A stretch of 64,000 nucleotides of DNA from SAR116 cluster bacterium AG-390-L20 (GTDB lineage Bacteria; Pseudomonadota; Alphaproteobacteria; Puniceispirillales; Marisalimonadaceae), in NCBI GenBank assembly GCA_003278095.1, contig QCHB01000001.1:1-64000 (forward strand). Direction: 5' to 3'. The position numbers and the translations under genes were made by a program. A model generated the notes under the pieces. That model was not told where the DNA came from and made no database searches. It worked only from the letters and a program-made list of their open reading frames with translations. Below are positions 1 through 10,300 of this stretch, piece by piece; the first letter of the stretch is position 1; every line of letters starts with the position of its first letter.

Positions 1-123
1 ATTTATTATGCATTATGCATATTGCAGATGACAATAAGCTATATAAAATCAAGCATATTTTTAACATACTCAGTTAAAACTAAAAAGTATTAAACCATCA
101 GTTTTTAAGAAGTATTTATTTAA

Positions 124-1560
124 ATGAGTAAAATTAGATCATATTCTGAGACAAAAGAAACTAAAATTGAAATCGATCAGGATTTAAAAGTTTTTAAATC
201 CTTACAAGATGACAATTGGAAAAAAACTAAAAATCTAATTTCAAAGAATATTAAGGAAGTAGTGTGGAAAGCATGGATAGAACCACTCAAATTTATTGAA
301 TATGAAAAAAAAATACTTCATTTATCTTCCGACTCTCAATTAATATCAAACAGAGCTGAAACGCAGTATTATGAAAATATTTTTTTTGAGGCGTCAAAAT
401 ATTTTGAAGGATTAACAAGAATTATTATTCACACAACAGTTAGTGTTAAGTCCTCTAATTCTTTCAAGATTGAAAAAAACTTTAATCCCAAGGTTGATAC
501 TTTAATACACAATGATCTCTCATTTGTAGATACTGTGTCTATGAAAATTAATACAAAATTTACTTTTGATAATTTTGTAGTTGGCACTACTAATCAAATG
601 CCCTATGCAGCTTCCAAAAGAATATGCGAGGAAAGCTCTTTTATTTATAATCCATTATATATTCATGGCAATGTAGGGATGGGAAAAACACACTTATTAA
701 ATGCAATTGCAATAGATTTAAAGCATAAGAATCCAAATATTAAACTTGTATTAATGTCTGCAGAACGTTTCATGTACCAGTTTATAAAATCTATTAGACA
801 AAAAGATACTCTAAAGTTTAAAGATCAATTTAGATCTATCGATGTTTTAATTATTGATGATATTCAATTTATTGGTGGTAAAGGCTCAACTCAGGAGGAG
901 TTTTTTTATACATTCAATAACTTGATAGATGATGGCAAACAAATTATAATTTCATCTAATAAATCACCCTTTGAATTGGTTGACTTGGAAGAGAAATTAA
1001 AATCAAGATTAGGAGGAGGTTTAGTTGTTGATTTTCTTCCAACTAATTATGAATTAAGACTAGATATACTCAGAAAAAAAGTTAATTTATCTGGTATAAG
1101 TGTACCGATAAATGTTCTTCAATTTTTAGCTAATAAAATTATAAGTAATATCAGAGAATTAGAAGGTGCTTTAAATCGAATTTGGGCAAATCACGAACTT
1201 ACGGGTAATGATATAACTCTAGAAAATTCTGAACGTTTGTTATCTGATATTTTATTAGTTAACGAAAAAAATTTATCTATTAATTTTATACAAGAACAAG
1301 TTTCTTTATTTTTTAATTTAAAGTTATCCGATATGACTTCCTCAAGACGTTCAATCAGTATTGCCAGACCCAGGCAGATTGCTATGTATATTTGTAAGAC
1401 TATAACTAGTTTTTCTTATCCAGAGATAGGTAAAGCCTTTGGAGGAAAAGACCATACTACAGTAATGCATGCAGTAAAAAAAATTGAAGCATTATTACTT
1501 GTAGATCAAAAATTAAAAAAACAACTTTCCGAACTAAAAATATCTATTTTTTCTTCTTAA
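124..1560 (+). CDS. dnaA: Chromosomal replication initiator DnaA
   Basis: DnaA binds origin DnaA boxes and, with ATP, melts the origin and helps load the replicative helicase. The 478-residue product has the full domain order: an N-terminal interaction domain (about 28-110), a short linker, an AAA+ domain with Walker A GNVGMGKT (182-189) and Walker B LIIDD (about 242-246), and a C-terminal DNA-binding domain with the signature GGKDHTTVMHA (from about 440). Length is normal for the family. The ATG has no obvious Shine-Dalgarno sequence, which is common here. It is followed by dnaN, recF and gyrB on the same strand. The 123 bases upstream contain no consensus DnaA box that I can see, so the origin is not claimed here. 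Confidence 0.97.
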   Translation: MSKIRSYSETKETKIEIDQDLKVFKSLQDDNWKKTKNLISKNIKEVVWKAWIEPLKFIEYEKKILHLSSDSQLISNRAETQYYENIFFEASKYFEGLTRIIIHTTVSVKSSNSFKIEKNFNPKVDTLIHNDLSFVDTVSMKINTKFTFDNFVVGTTNQMPYAASKRICEESSFIYNPLYIHGNVGMGKTHLLNAIAIDLKHKNPNIKLVLMSAERFMYQFIKSIRQKDTLKFKDQFRSIDVLIIDDIQFIGGKGSTQEEFFYTFNNLIDDGKQIIISSNKSPFELVDLEEKLKSRLGGGLVVDFLPTNYELRLDILRKKVNLSGISVPINVLQFLANKIISNIRELEGALNRIWANHELTGNDITLENSERLLSDILLVNEKNLSINFIQEQVSLFFNLKLSDMTSSRRSISIARPRQIAMYICKTITSFSYPEIGKAFGGKDHTTVMHAVKKIEALLLVDQKLKKQLSELKISIFSS

Positions 1561-1600
1561 TGATGCTGTCATTAAATGAAGATTACTTATATGTAATTGC

Positions 1601-1629
1601 TTGCTGAAACAAGTTTAAACATGTTATAT
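1601..1629 (+). promoter_or_regulatory. Candidate sigma-70-type promoter for dnaN
   Basis: In the 116-base gap between dnaA and dnaN there is a -35-like TTGCTG (1601-1606), a 17-base spacer and a -10-like TTATAT (1624-1629), placed 47 bases before the dnaN start. Spacing and both hexamers fit a housekeeping promoter. In DNA this AT-rich such matches arise easily, so it is a candidate only. Confidence 0.35.
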
Positions 1630-1676
1630 TAAAAGTATAATATTTATGTTTATTTGTAAGCGATTGAGGTTAAATT

Positions 1677-2786
1677 ATGAATTTTACAATTGATAGAAAC
1701 GCACTTATTAAACCACTTGGACATATATATTCTGTTGTTGAAAGAAGAAACACAATCCCAATTTTGTCTAATGTACTAATAGAAACAAATTCTTCAAAAG
1801 TATCATTTACAGCTACAGATATGGATATGGATATTGTGGAAGTTACAGCCTGTGTGGTTTTAAACCAAGGGAAAGTTACACTAGCAGCCCATACTCTTTA
1901 TGATATTGTTAGAAAGCTTCCTGATGGAGCTGAAATTAAAATTGAACAGGTTGATTTTAATGTTCAAGTTTCAGCGGGTAAATCTAAATTTATTCTTCCA
2001 ACTTTGTCAGTAGACGATTTTCCTGTAATGACAGAAATTGAAAAAGGTAATGAATTTTCTATAGAGTCTGTTGATCTTGCGAGTTTAATTGATAACACTA
2101 AATTTGCAATTTCTTCAGAAGAAACAAGATATTACTTAAATGGCATTTTTTTTCATGTTCCTGAACCGAACAAAGATAAGTTAAGGGCTGTTGCAACGGA
2201 TGGGCATCGTTTAGCTCAAGCTGAAATTCCACTTCCCGAAGGAGCTGAAGCTATGCCTAGTATAATTTTGCCAAGAAAAGCTGTTGGAGAAATTAGAAAA
2301 TTAACTGATGGAACTGATGGTAAAATTAAAATCATTATCTCTAATACTAAAGCAAAATTTACTTTTCCAAATTCCGTTTTGACAACAAAACTGATAGATG
2401 GTTCATTCCCAGATTATCAAAGAGTTATCCCAAAAGAAAATCTAAATAAGTTAATAGTTTTAAACTCTGATTTTTCAAAAGCAGTTGACCGAGTTTCTAC
2501 TGTATCTATGGAAAAATCGAGAGCTGTAAAACTTTCGTTAAATAAAAACTTATTATCCTTAAATGTTAATAGTCATGATTTAGGCAATGCTTCTGAGGAT
2601 TTAGAAATAGACTATAATCATGATGATTTAGATATAGGTTTTAACGCAAAATATCTTCTGGATATAGCGTCTCAAATCCAGGGGAAAGACATAGAAATTT
2701 TATTGTCAGATTCAGCATCACCCGCTTTGATAACAGACCCAGATCAAGATGGTGTTATTTTTGTCTTAATGCCTATGAGAGTTTAA
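1677..2786 (+). CDS. dnaN: DNA polymerase III beta subunit (sliding clamp)
   Basis: DnaN dimerises into the ring that holds polymerase III on DNA and serves as docking site for other polymerases and repair proteins. The 369 residues match the usual length of three repeated clamp domains (about 1-120, 125-245 and 250-369). The conserved TDGHRL stretch lies at about 174-179 and the protein ends in MPMRV, close to the family's conserved C-terminal pocket sequence. The gene sits between dnaA and recF, the classic order. The start is preceded by a weak GAGG element, and a candidate promoter lies upstream, so dnaN may be transcribed independently of dnaA. Confidence 0.97.
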   Translation: MNFTIDRNALIKPLGHIYSVVERRNTIPILSNVLIETNSSKVSFTATDMDMDIVEVTACVVLNQGKVTLAAHTLYDIVRKLPDGAEIKIEQVDFNVQVSAGKSKFILPTLSVDDFPVMTEIEKGNEFSIESVDLASLIDNTKFAISSEETRYYLNGIFFHVPEPNKDKLRAVATDGHRLAQAEIPLPEGAEAMPSIILPRKAVGEIRKLTDGTDGKIKIIISNTKAKFTFPNSVLTTKLIDGSFPDYQRVIPKENLNKLIVLNSDFSKAVDRVSTVSMEKSRAVKLSLNKNLLSLNVNSHDLGNASEDLEIDYNHDDLDIGFNAKYLLDIASQIQGKDIEILLSDSASPALITDPDQDGVIFVLMPMRV

Positions 2787-2824
2787 TTTATTTATAAGTT
2801 TAAATAAGTAAATCTAGGATAAAA

Positions 2825-4048
2825 ATGAAAAATAATATTTTAAACTTCAAAGATGAAATTCCAACTATTGAAAATTCAAACAAATTTTACATAAAAAAAT
2901 TAAATTTAAAAAATTTTAGAAATTACGTTGATTTAAATTTAAATGTTAGTAAGGATTCTGTATTAATTTATGGAGATAATGGTTGTGGTAAGACTAATAT
3001 TCTTGAGGCTATTTCTTTATTAAATCAAGGTAAAAGTCTTAGAAAGTCAAAAATTGAAGATTATTTAAATCAGAATGTTTTGCTTCAAGGTAGTTACAAT
3101 ACTTGGGGAATAAATGCAGACTTTATGTGTCCGAAAGGAAAATTTAACATTGGTACAGGACTCAAAAGAGACACGGTCAAAAATTCGCGAGTAGCTAAAA
3201 TTAATACTGATAGATGTTCCTTAAGCTCACTAGGAAAAATTTTAAAAATCTCATGGATTACGCCTCAAATGTGTATTTTATTTCAGACCGGTATGAGTGA
3301 AAGAAGACGTTTCATAGATAGGCTAACTTCTTCCTTAGATAGTTTGCATTTAAATAGGGTATACAAATACGAAAAACTTCTAAGACAGAGAAGCAAAATT
3401 TTAATGCAATTAAAAAGTGATAAAACATGGTTAGATGCTATAGAAAATCAAATTTCTGAACTTTCTGTTGCTATTACAGCTAGTAGATTAGAAATGGTGG
3501 AGGCATTAGACGATTTATATAATAAAGAGTTAAATGATAATTATTTAATAGACAATTTTCCTCCCGCGGTCATAAAATTGACTGGAAAAATTGAAGAGCT
3601 TCTTACCAACAAACCAGCTTCAGAAGTTGAAGGTTATATAAAAGACAATTTAAAAAAATCGCGTTTTTCTGAAGAAGAAAATATTTTTGGACCTCATAAG
3701 ACAATAATTGAAATACTTAATAGAAAAAATAATAAGAATGTTAATTATGCTTCAACTGGTGAACAGAAACTTTTATTAATTTCAATTATTTTATCGCACG
3801 CACGAATGCTAAATAAAAATTTTAATATGGCGCCTATTTTGTTGTTAGACGATATTGCAGAGCATTTAGATAAAAAACATAGATGTGCATTGTTTTTAGA
3901 GATATCTAGGCATGAAGGTCAGTCATGGTTTACTAGCACAAGTAAAGAAGCTTTTGCAGATTACCCAACTTTAATTGATAGAATAAATCTTCCTGAAATA
4001 ATGAATCGATTTAAAGGTAAATATGATTTTCAATATGGAGAAACTTAG
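2825..4048 (+). CDS. recF: DNA replication and repair protein RecF
   Basis: RecF is an SMC-like ATPase that helps load RecA at gaps through RecFOR. Walker A GDNGCGKT lies at 50-57, an ABC-type signature (STGEQK) at about 309-314, and Walker B with LLLDD at about 339-343. The 407 residues are some 40 longer than many RecF proteins: the usual N-terminus corresponds to the KLNLKNFRNY strand near residue 25, so this protein has an extra N-terminal stretch. The start is supported by AGGA five bases upstream. The stop codon abuts the gyrB ATG with no gap, which points to coupled translation. Confidence 0.95.
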   Translation: MKNNILNFKDEIPTIENSNKFYIKKLNLKNFRNYVDLNLNVSKDSVLIYGDNGCGKTNILEAISLLNQGKSLRKSKIEDYLNQNVLLQGSYNTWGINADFMCPKGKFNIGTGLKRDTVKNSRVAKINTDRCSLSSLGKILKISWITPQMCILFQTGMSERRRFIDRLTSSLDSLHLNRVYKYEKLLRQRSKILMQLKSDKTWLDAIENQISELSVAITASRLEMVEALDDLYNKELNDNYLIDNFPPAVIKLTGKIEELLTNKPASEVEGYIKDNLKKSRFSEEENIFGPHKTIIEILNRKNNKNVNYASTGEQKLLLISIILSHARMLNKNFNMAPILLLDDIAEHLDKKHRCALFLEISRHEGQSWFTSTSKEAFADYPTLIDRINLPEIMNRFKGKYDFQYGET

Positions 4049-6484
<2,436 letters not shown>

Positions 6485-6487
6485 TCT

Positions 6488-7720
6488 TTATTTAATATAA
6501 TTATCTTTTCTCATAATATAATCAGAAATTTGTTGAGAAGTGAATGCACTTAAGGTCCACCCAAGATGTCCATGACCAGTATTATAAAATACACCTGGTA
6601 ATTTACCACTTCCAACTTTTGGAACCATATTAGGTGTCATCGGTCTCAATCCTGCCCATGGAATTGCATGTTCCGTAGACACATTTGGAAAAAGTTCATT
6701 ACACCATTTAATTAAGGGGTTTATCCTATCTGCTCTAATATCCTTATTATAACCATTAAACTCAGCAGTACCAGCAACTCTAAATCTGTCTTTCCCTAAT
6801 CTGCTTGAGACTATTTTAGCTTTGTCATCAAGTAACGAAACATAAGGAGCATTATTAACGCTTTTTCTATCATTAAGTAATAAAGTAATTGAATATCCTT
6901 TAACTGGATATATATTGACATTATCACCTAATCCGTCAGCTATAAATTTGCTATTAACGCCTGCGCAGATAACAATCCCATCATAATTATGTTTTTGTAA
7001 TTGATTTGATTTTCTGAAAGTTATTATAGGTTGTTGTTTGTTGTGATTAACGCTAGTTATTTCTGTTTCATAGTAAAATTTTACACCTCTTTTTCCACAG
7101 GCATCTGCAAGTAACTTAGTGAATTTATGAATATCCCCAGACATATCACTTTTTGTATAAAATCCACCAACAAAGTTTTTTAGATTTAAAGTTGGTTCAA
7201 TGGACAACATTTCGTCCAATGAAACTTCTTTACGATTTAATCCTGCCTCAGCAAGCCACTTATTTACTTTTCTTCCCTCTTTCAAAGAATCATGATTGTC
7301 GCACAGATGCATAATACCCTTTTCTTCAAGATCTAGATTAATTTTTTCGATTTTCAGAATTCTTTTAAGTTCATCTCTACTTTCTATTGCCATTTTTGCG
7401 GTTAATATTGTATTTTTTTTATGATTAGGAATATTAGATATAAAACTTAGTAACCAACCAATTTTATGAAAACTTAATTTAGGACTGAATAACAGAGGTG
7501 CATCTTTTTTGAGCATCCATTTGATACCCTTACCTATTGTTGACCAACTATTCCAAACTTCAGCGTTGCATGCAGATAACTGACCTCCATTAGCAAAACT
7601 CGTTTCCATAGCTGCGTAACGATTTTTATCAAAAACTGAAACTGTATATCCTCTTTCTAACAGTTGATACGCAGTGGTTATTCCAGTTATTCCTGCACCA
7701 ATAATTGCTATATTTTTCAT
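6488..7720 (-). CDS. dadA: DadA-type FAD D-amino acid dehydrogenase under a glycine riboswitch
   Basis: This is a membrane-associated-type flavoprotein of the DAO superfamily that oxidises D-amino acids (classically D-alanine) and passes electrons to the respiratory chain. The N-terminus has the Rossmann fingerprint IGAGITG (7-13). The C-terminus has GLRPMTPN and the DadA-like block GHGHLGWTLS. The 410 residues match the small subunit DadA (about 410-435). A GGAG ribosome binding site lies at 7727-7730, six bases before the ATG. A tandem glycine riboswitch precedes it, so expression should respond to glycine, and the true substrate could be glycine, sarcosine or another glycine-linked amine rather than D-alanine. 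That substrate idea is inference from the riboswitch, not from active-site residues. Confidence 0.88.
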   Translation of the reverse strand: MKNIAIIGAGITGITTAYQLLERGYTVSVFDKNRYAAMETSFANGGQLSACNAEVWNSWSTIGKGIKWMLKKDAPLLFSPKLSFHKIGWLLSFISNIPNHKKNTILTAKMAIESRDELKRILKIEKINLDLEEKGIMHLCDNHDSLKEGRKVNKWLAEAGLNRKEVSLDEMLSIEPTLNLKNFVGGFYTKSDMSGDIHKFTKLLADACGKRGVKFYYETEITSVNHNKQQPIITFRKSNQLQKHNYDGIVICAGVNSKFIADGLGDNVNIYPVKGYSITLLLNDRKSVNNAPYVSLLDDKAKIVSSRLGKDRFRVAGTAEFNGYNKDIRADRINPLIKWCNELFPNVSTEHAIPWAGLRPMTPNMVPKVGSGKLPGVFYNTGHGHLGWTLSAFTSQQISDYIMRKDNYIK

Positions 7721-7741
7721 AAAAAACTCCGTAACAAATTT

Positions 7742-7756
7742 ATTGTAAAATACAAT
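7742..7756 (-). promoter_or_regulatory. Small hairpin between the glycine riboswitch and dadA
   Basis: A perfect 6-bp inverted repeat, ATTGTA and TACAAT around a 3-base loop, lies immediately after the second aptamer and 11 bases before the GGAG ribosome binding site of dadA. It is not followed by a U-run, so it does not look like an intrinsic terminator. It may be part of the expression platform that links ligand binding to translation. That role is inferred from position only. Confidence 0.35.
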
Positions 7757-7757
7757 T

Positions 7758-7921
7758 TACCCCATCTGTCACGGAACCTGAAAGATTGACCAAAAATTGG
7801 CTTACCCCTTCGGTGGATGAAAAAATTCATCGCTCTCCAGATTATCAACTTTTTATGTTTCGGGTACCTGAGAGTTTCCGGGGTGGTTGCTCCTTCGGTG
7901 GTTTAAAAAACGCTCTCACAT
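7758..7921 (-). promoter_or_regulatory. Tandem glycine riboswitch (two aptamers)
   Basis: Read on the minus strand, the leader of dadA contains two consecutive copies of the glycine aptamer core. Aptamer 1 has GAGAGCG (7911-7917), CACCGAAGGAGCAA (7887-7900) and CTCAGGTAC (7864-7872). Aptamer 2 has GGAGAGCG (7831-7838), CACCGAAGGGGTAA (7802-7815), TTTCAGGTTCC (7773-7783) and GACAGATGGGG (7760-7770). These are the conserved bases of the gcvT/glycine riboswitch class, joined by a short linker as in other tandem examples. Such elements usually switch genes on when glycine is abundant. The riboswitch ends about 38 bases before the dadA start. Its promoter must lie in roughly 7922-7980, just past the stop of the transporter gene. 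Confidence 0.95.
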
Positions 7922-7980
7922 AAAAAGACTTTGATAGCTAAAACATAACAATTAATAAAAAAAAGACAATATAATTTATA

Positions 7981-8832
7981 TTATGAAATTTTTTCCTGGG
8001 ACCTTGTTACTATAAAAACACCAACACACGAAAGGGATAAACCAATTAGATCGTAATAAGAAAATTGTTCGTTTAGTATTATAAATGCCATTAAGGCTGA
8101 AACAGGAGGAACTAAAAAAAACAAGGCAGATGTTTGATTAGCTTTATTGTGTTTTAGCAACCACATCAGAATCAAAAAAGCTCCAAGTGAAACCGCAAAT
8201 ATTTGCCATGACATAGCTAAAATAAACTTATTTGAAAAGTTTATGAAGTAATCTTCAAAACAAAGTGCAAGAAAAAGGTGAAAGATTGAGGCACTTGATG
8301 CTTGTAAAAAATTATTACCTGAAAGTGGCAAATCAGATCCTATTTTCTTTTGCCATATTATGCCAAGAGATGAAGCAATTAAACCAATCAACCCTGCAAA
8401 AAATACAAAAATAGTTAGACCTTCTATTATGTCAGAGGTAATTATAATTAATGCTCCAAAAAGCCCAAAAAATATTCCCATCCACTGAAACTTAGATAAA
8501 GTCTCATTCAAAAAAATTTTCGCAAGAATAGATGTTAAAATTGGTTGTAAAGAAACTATTAGAGCTATTAGGTTAGCCGACATTCCTTTTGAAAGGGCAT
8601 AAAAAACACCACCTAAATAAAATCCATGGAATAATAAACCACTTATAGACGCGTCCTTAAAGGCTTCTAAGGAAATTTTTTTATTTTTTGAAAAAAAAAT
8701 AAAAAATAAGAAAAAAAAGAACGCAACAATACCAAACCTAAATGAAAGAGACATAAAAGGGCTTGAATTGTCAACTATAATTTTGCTAGTGATAAATGCT
8801 GAAGACCAAAGAAAAACAAAAATTAGTGGTAT
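7981..8832 (-). CDS. EamA-family (DMT) transporter with probable ATA start
   Basis: This inner-membrane permease of the drug/metabolite transporter superfamily has two EamA repeats and about ten hydrophobic segments; the substrate is unknown. From the first ATG (8752-8754) it would be 257 residues and would lack the first helix. The frame stays open upstream and encodes the family's N-terminal motif (LWSSAFITSK) before meeting a stop at 8869-8871, but there is no ATG, GTG or TTG in that stretch. An ATA at 8830-8832 gives a typical 283-residue protein beginning MPLIFVFLWSS. An ATT at 8842-8844, preceded by GAG six bases away, is the alternative (287 residues). The gene lies upstream of the riboswitch-dadA unit on the same strand and might export a related amino acid, which is inference. 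Confidence 0.8.
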   Translation of the reverse strand: MPLIFVFLWSSAFITSKIIVDNSSPFMSLSFRFGIVAFFFFLFFIFFSKNKKISLEAFKDASISGLLFHGFYLGGVFYALSKGMSANLIALIVSLQPILTSILAKIFLNETLSKFQWMGIFFGLFGALIIITSDIIEGLTIFVFFAGLIGLIASSLGIIWQKKIGSDLPLSGNNFLQASSASIFHLFLALCFEDYFINFSNKFILAMSWQIFAVSLGAFLILMWLLKHNKANQTSALFFLVPPVSALMAFIILNEQFSYYDLIGLSLSCVGVFIVTRSQEKIS

Positions 8833-8890
8833 AATATTAAAAATTTTATTCTCTTTGACGTAAAAAGGTTATATGAAATTATCTTGCTTC

Positions 8891-9274
8891 TTATATTGGA
8901 CCATTTAGTTTAAGCCATCTATTATAGCCACCAATTAGGTTGGATGTATTTAAAAGATTAATACTATTAGCTACGAGAGTAGTAAGAGTTGAAAGCAAAT
9001 CTGTAGCGCAATAAAATGTAAAGTTAAAACTTTCATTAAGAAACTTTTTTTGATACTGACTTTTAGTATCTATACAAAATTCTAAAATGACTCTTGGTAC
9101 GTGTTTAGACCCTAAAATTCGACCATATTTTGTGATTTCTCTAATATCTCTTAAGTCTACGGATGTATTCATTTTATTAGAGTGTATTTTAATAGCATCT
9201 TCTGTTTTAACACAATTAATGTTGATTTTTGCATTTTCGACAAGTTTTAAAACAGAATTTTTACTATTTATCAT
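8891..9274 (-). CDS. Rhodanese-like domain protein
   Basis: This is a single-domain protein of 127 residues with the rhodanese fold pattern: an N-terminal strand-helix, VDLRDIREITKYG near 39-51, the SKHVPRVILEF segment near 57-67 that matches the H-(I/V)-P motif of the family, and the active-site cysteine C89 in FYCATDLLS. Rhodaneses move sulfane sulfur between a donor and a thiol acceptor. The loop after the cysteine lacks the usual glycine and arginine that cradle the persulfide, so activity may be altered. It lies between the EamA transporter and an FAD oxidoreductase on the same strand. The specific role is unknown. Confidence 0.75.
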   Translation of the reverse strand: MINSKNSVLKLVENAKININCVKTEDAIKIHSNKMNTSVDLRDIREITKYGRILGSKHVPRVILEFCIDTKSQYQKKFLNESFNFTFYCATDLLSTLTTLVANSINLLNTSNLIGGYNRWLKLNGPI

Positions 9275-9309
9275 TTTTTATTTTTCCAGATTACACAAAA
9301 TTAATTAAA

Positions 9310-10254
9310 TCAATGAAGCCTTTCTAAAATTAATTCTGCAGCTTTTTCTCCAGAAGAAAAGGCCGACTCAATATTCGCTCCCTCCATAAAATCTCCAGCA
9401 ATTACAATAGGAAATTTTGAATCAATTTGAGGTCCTGAACAAACTTTTGTTACTTTAGCATATTTCCAAATATGTAAACTATGAAAATTAATTTTTATAT
9501 TTGGTTCTAGTTGATAAATAGCTTTCTCTATTTCTTGTAAAATTTCATCTTTAAGTAATATTTTATCTTTATTTATATTTTTATTTGAAAAATCTCCTTT
9601 AGTGTGCGCTGTCCAAAAACGCAAATTACTTCCAGCAGCCATCCAACTTAAAATACCTTGTTGATTGTAATAATCAAAAAAATATGGAATGTTTTTAGGT
9701 TTCCTATCAAAGAAAAACATTAGTGAAATGCATGCATCGTAAGAAGAAGTCTTAAGAGTTTTTTTTAACATTGGGAATTTCTTCATTAAGTCTAAATTTT
9801 GTGGTGCTGGAAGAGTTGATATTACAGCATCGTACGTTTCCCAAATATTGCTTCTGTCGTCAAGGACACTTATCTTTTCATTATGAGGTTTTAAATTGGT
9901 AACTTTGACATTTTGAGTAATACTTAAATTTTGGGATAAATTTATTAGAAAAGCTCTCATAGATTTAAAACCCCTGTATCTTGGAGGAGAAAAACTTCCA
10001 TATTCTTTGATATATCCTTTATTTATTCCATTTTGGATAACATTTTTGAAATTGTCTGATTTAGCAGTAAAAAATTGTGCACCATGAAAAAAGTAATTTG
10101 AATTATCTTTACTTTCAATGTTTCTAGTTCCTACTCTTCCTCCTATGAAATTACCCTTATCAATTATAGTTGACTCTAAACCAAAAGATTTTAACTTTAA
10201 TGATGAAGAAATTCCTGCTATTCCTGATCCAATAATTAGGATTTTTTTTGACAT
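9310..10254 (-). CDS. NAD/FAD-dependent oxidoreductase, renalase/amine-oxidase type
   Basis: The 314-residue flavoprotein begins MSKKILIIGSGIAG, with the dinucleotide-binding glycines at 9, 11 and 14, followed by FIGGRVGT, a GGR motif typical of the amine oxidase and renalase family. The C-terminal stretch IVIAGDFMEGANIESAFSSG contacts FAD in this family. The substrate is unknown. I chose the ATG at 10252-10254 because the Rossmann strand starts there and GGA sits just upstream. An in-frame ATG at 10380 would add 42 unrelated residues and run into the divergent gene. The 46-base gap to that gene must hold two divergent promoters. Confidence 0.8.
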   Translation of the reverse strand: MSKKILIIGSGIAGISSSLKLKSFGLESTIIDKGNFIGGRVGTRNIESKDNSNYFFHGAQFFTAKSDNFKNVIQNGINKGYIKEYGSFSPPRYRGFKSMRAFLINLSQNLSITQNVKVTNLKPHNEKISVLDDRSNIWETYDAVISTLPAPQNLDLMKKFPMLKKTLKTSSYDACISLMFFFDRKPKNIPYFFDYYNQQGILSWMAAGSNLRFWTAHTKGDFSNKNINKDKILLKDEILQEIEKAIYQLEPNIKINFHSLHIWKYAKVTKVCSGPQIDSKFPIVIAGDFMEGANIESAFSSGEKAAELILERLH

Positions 10255-10300
10255 TTGGATCCTTTCATTAAAATAGTATCTTATAGGATAAACACATAAA

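Noticed and set aside
1-123. Possible replication origin upstream of dnaA
   Set aside because: No consensus DnaA boxes are visible, and in alphaproteobacteria the origin often lies elsewhere. A TGCATTATGCAT-like repeat at 8-20 is too short to support the claim.
7981-8754. EamA gene as a truncated pseudogene
   Set aside because: The missing first helix is encoded in frame immediately upstream; only a standard start codon is lacking.
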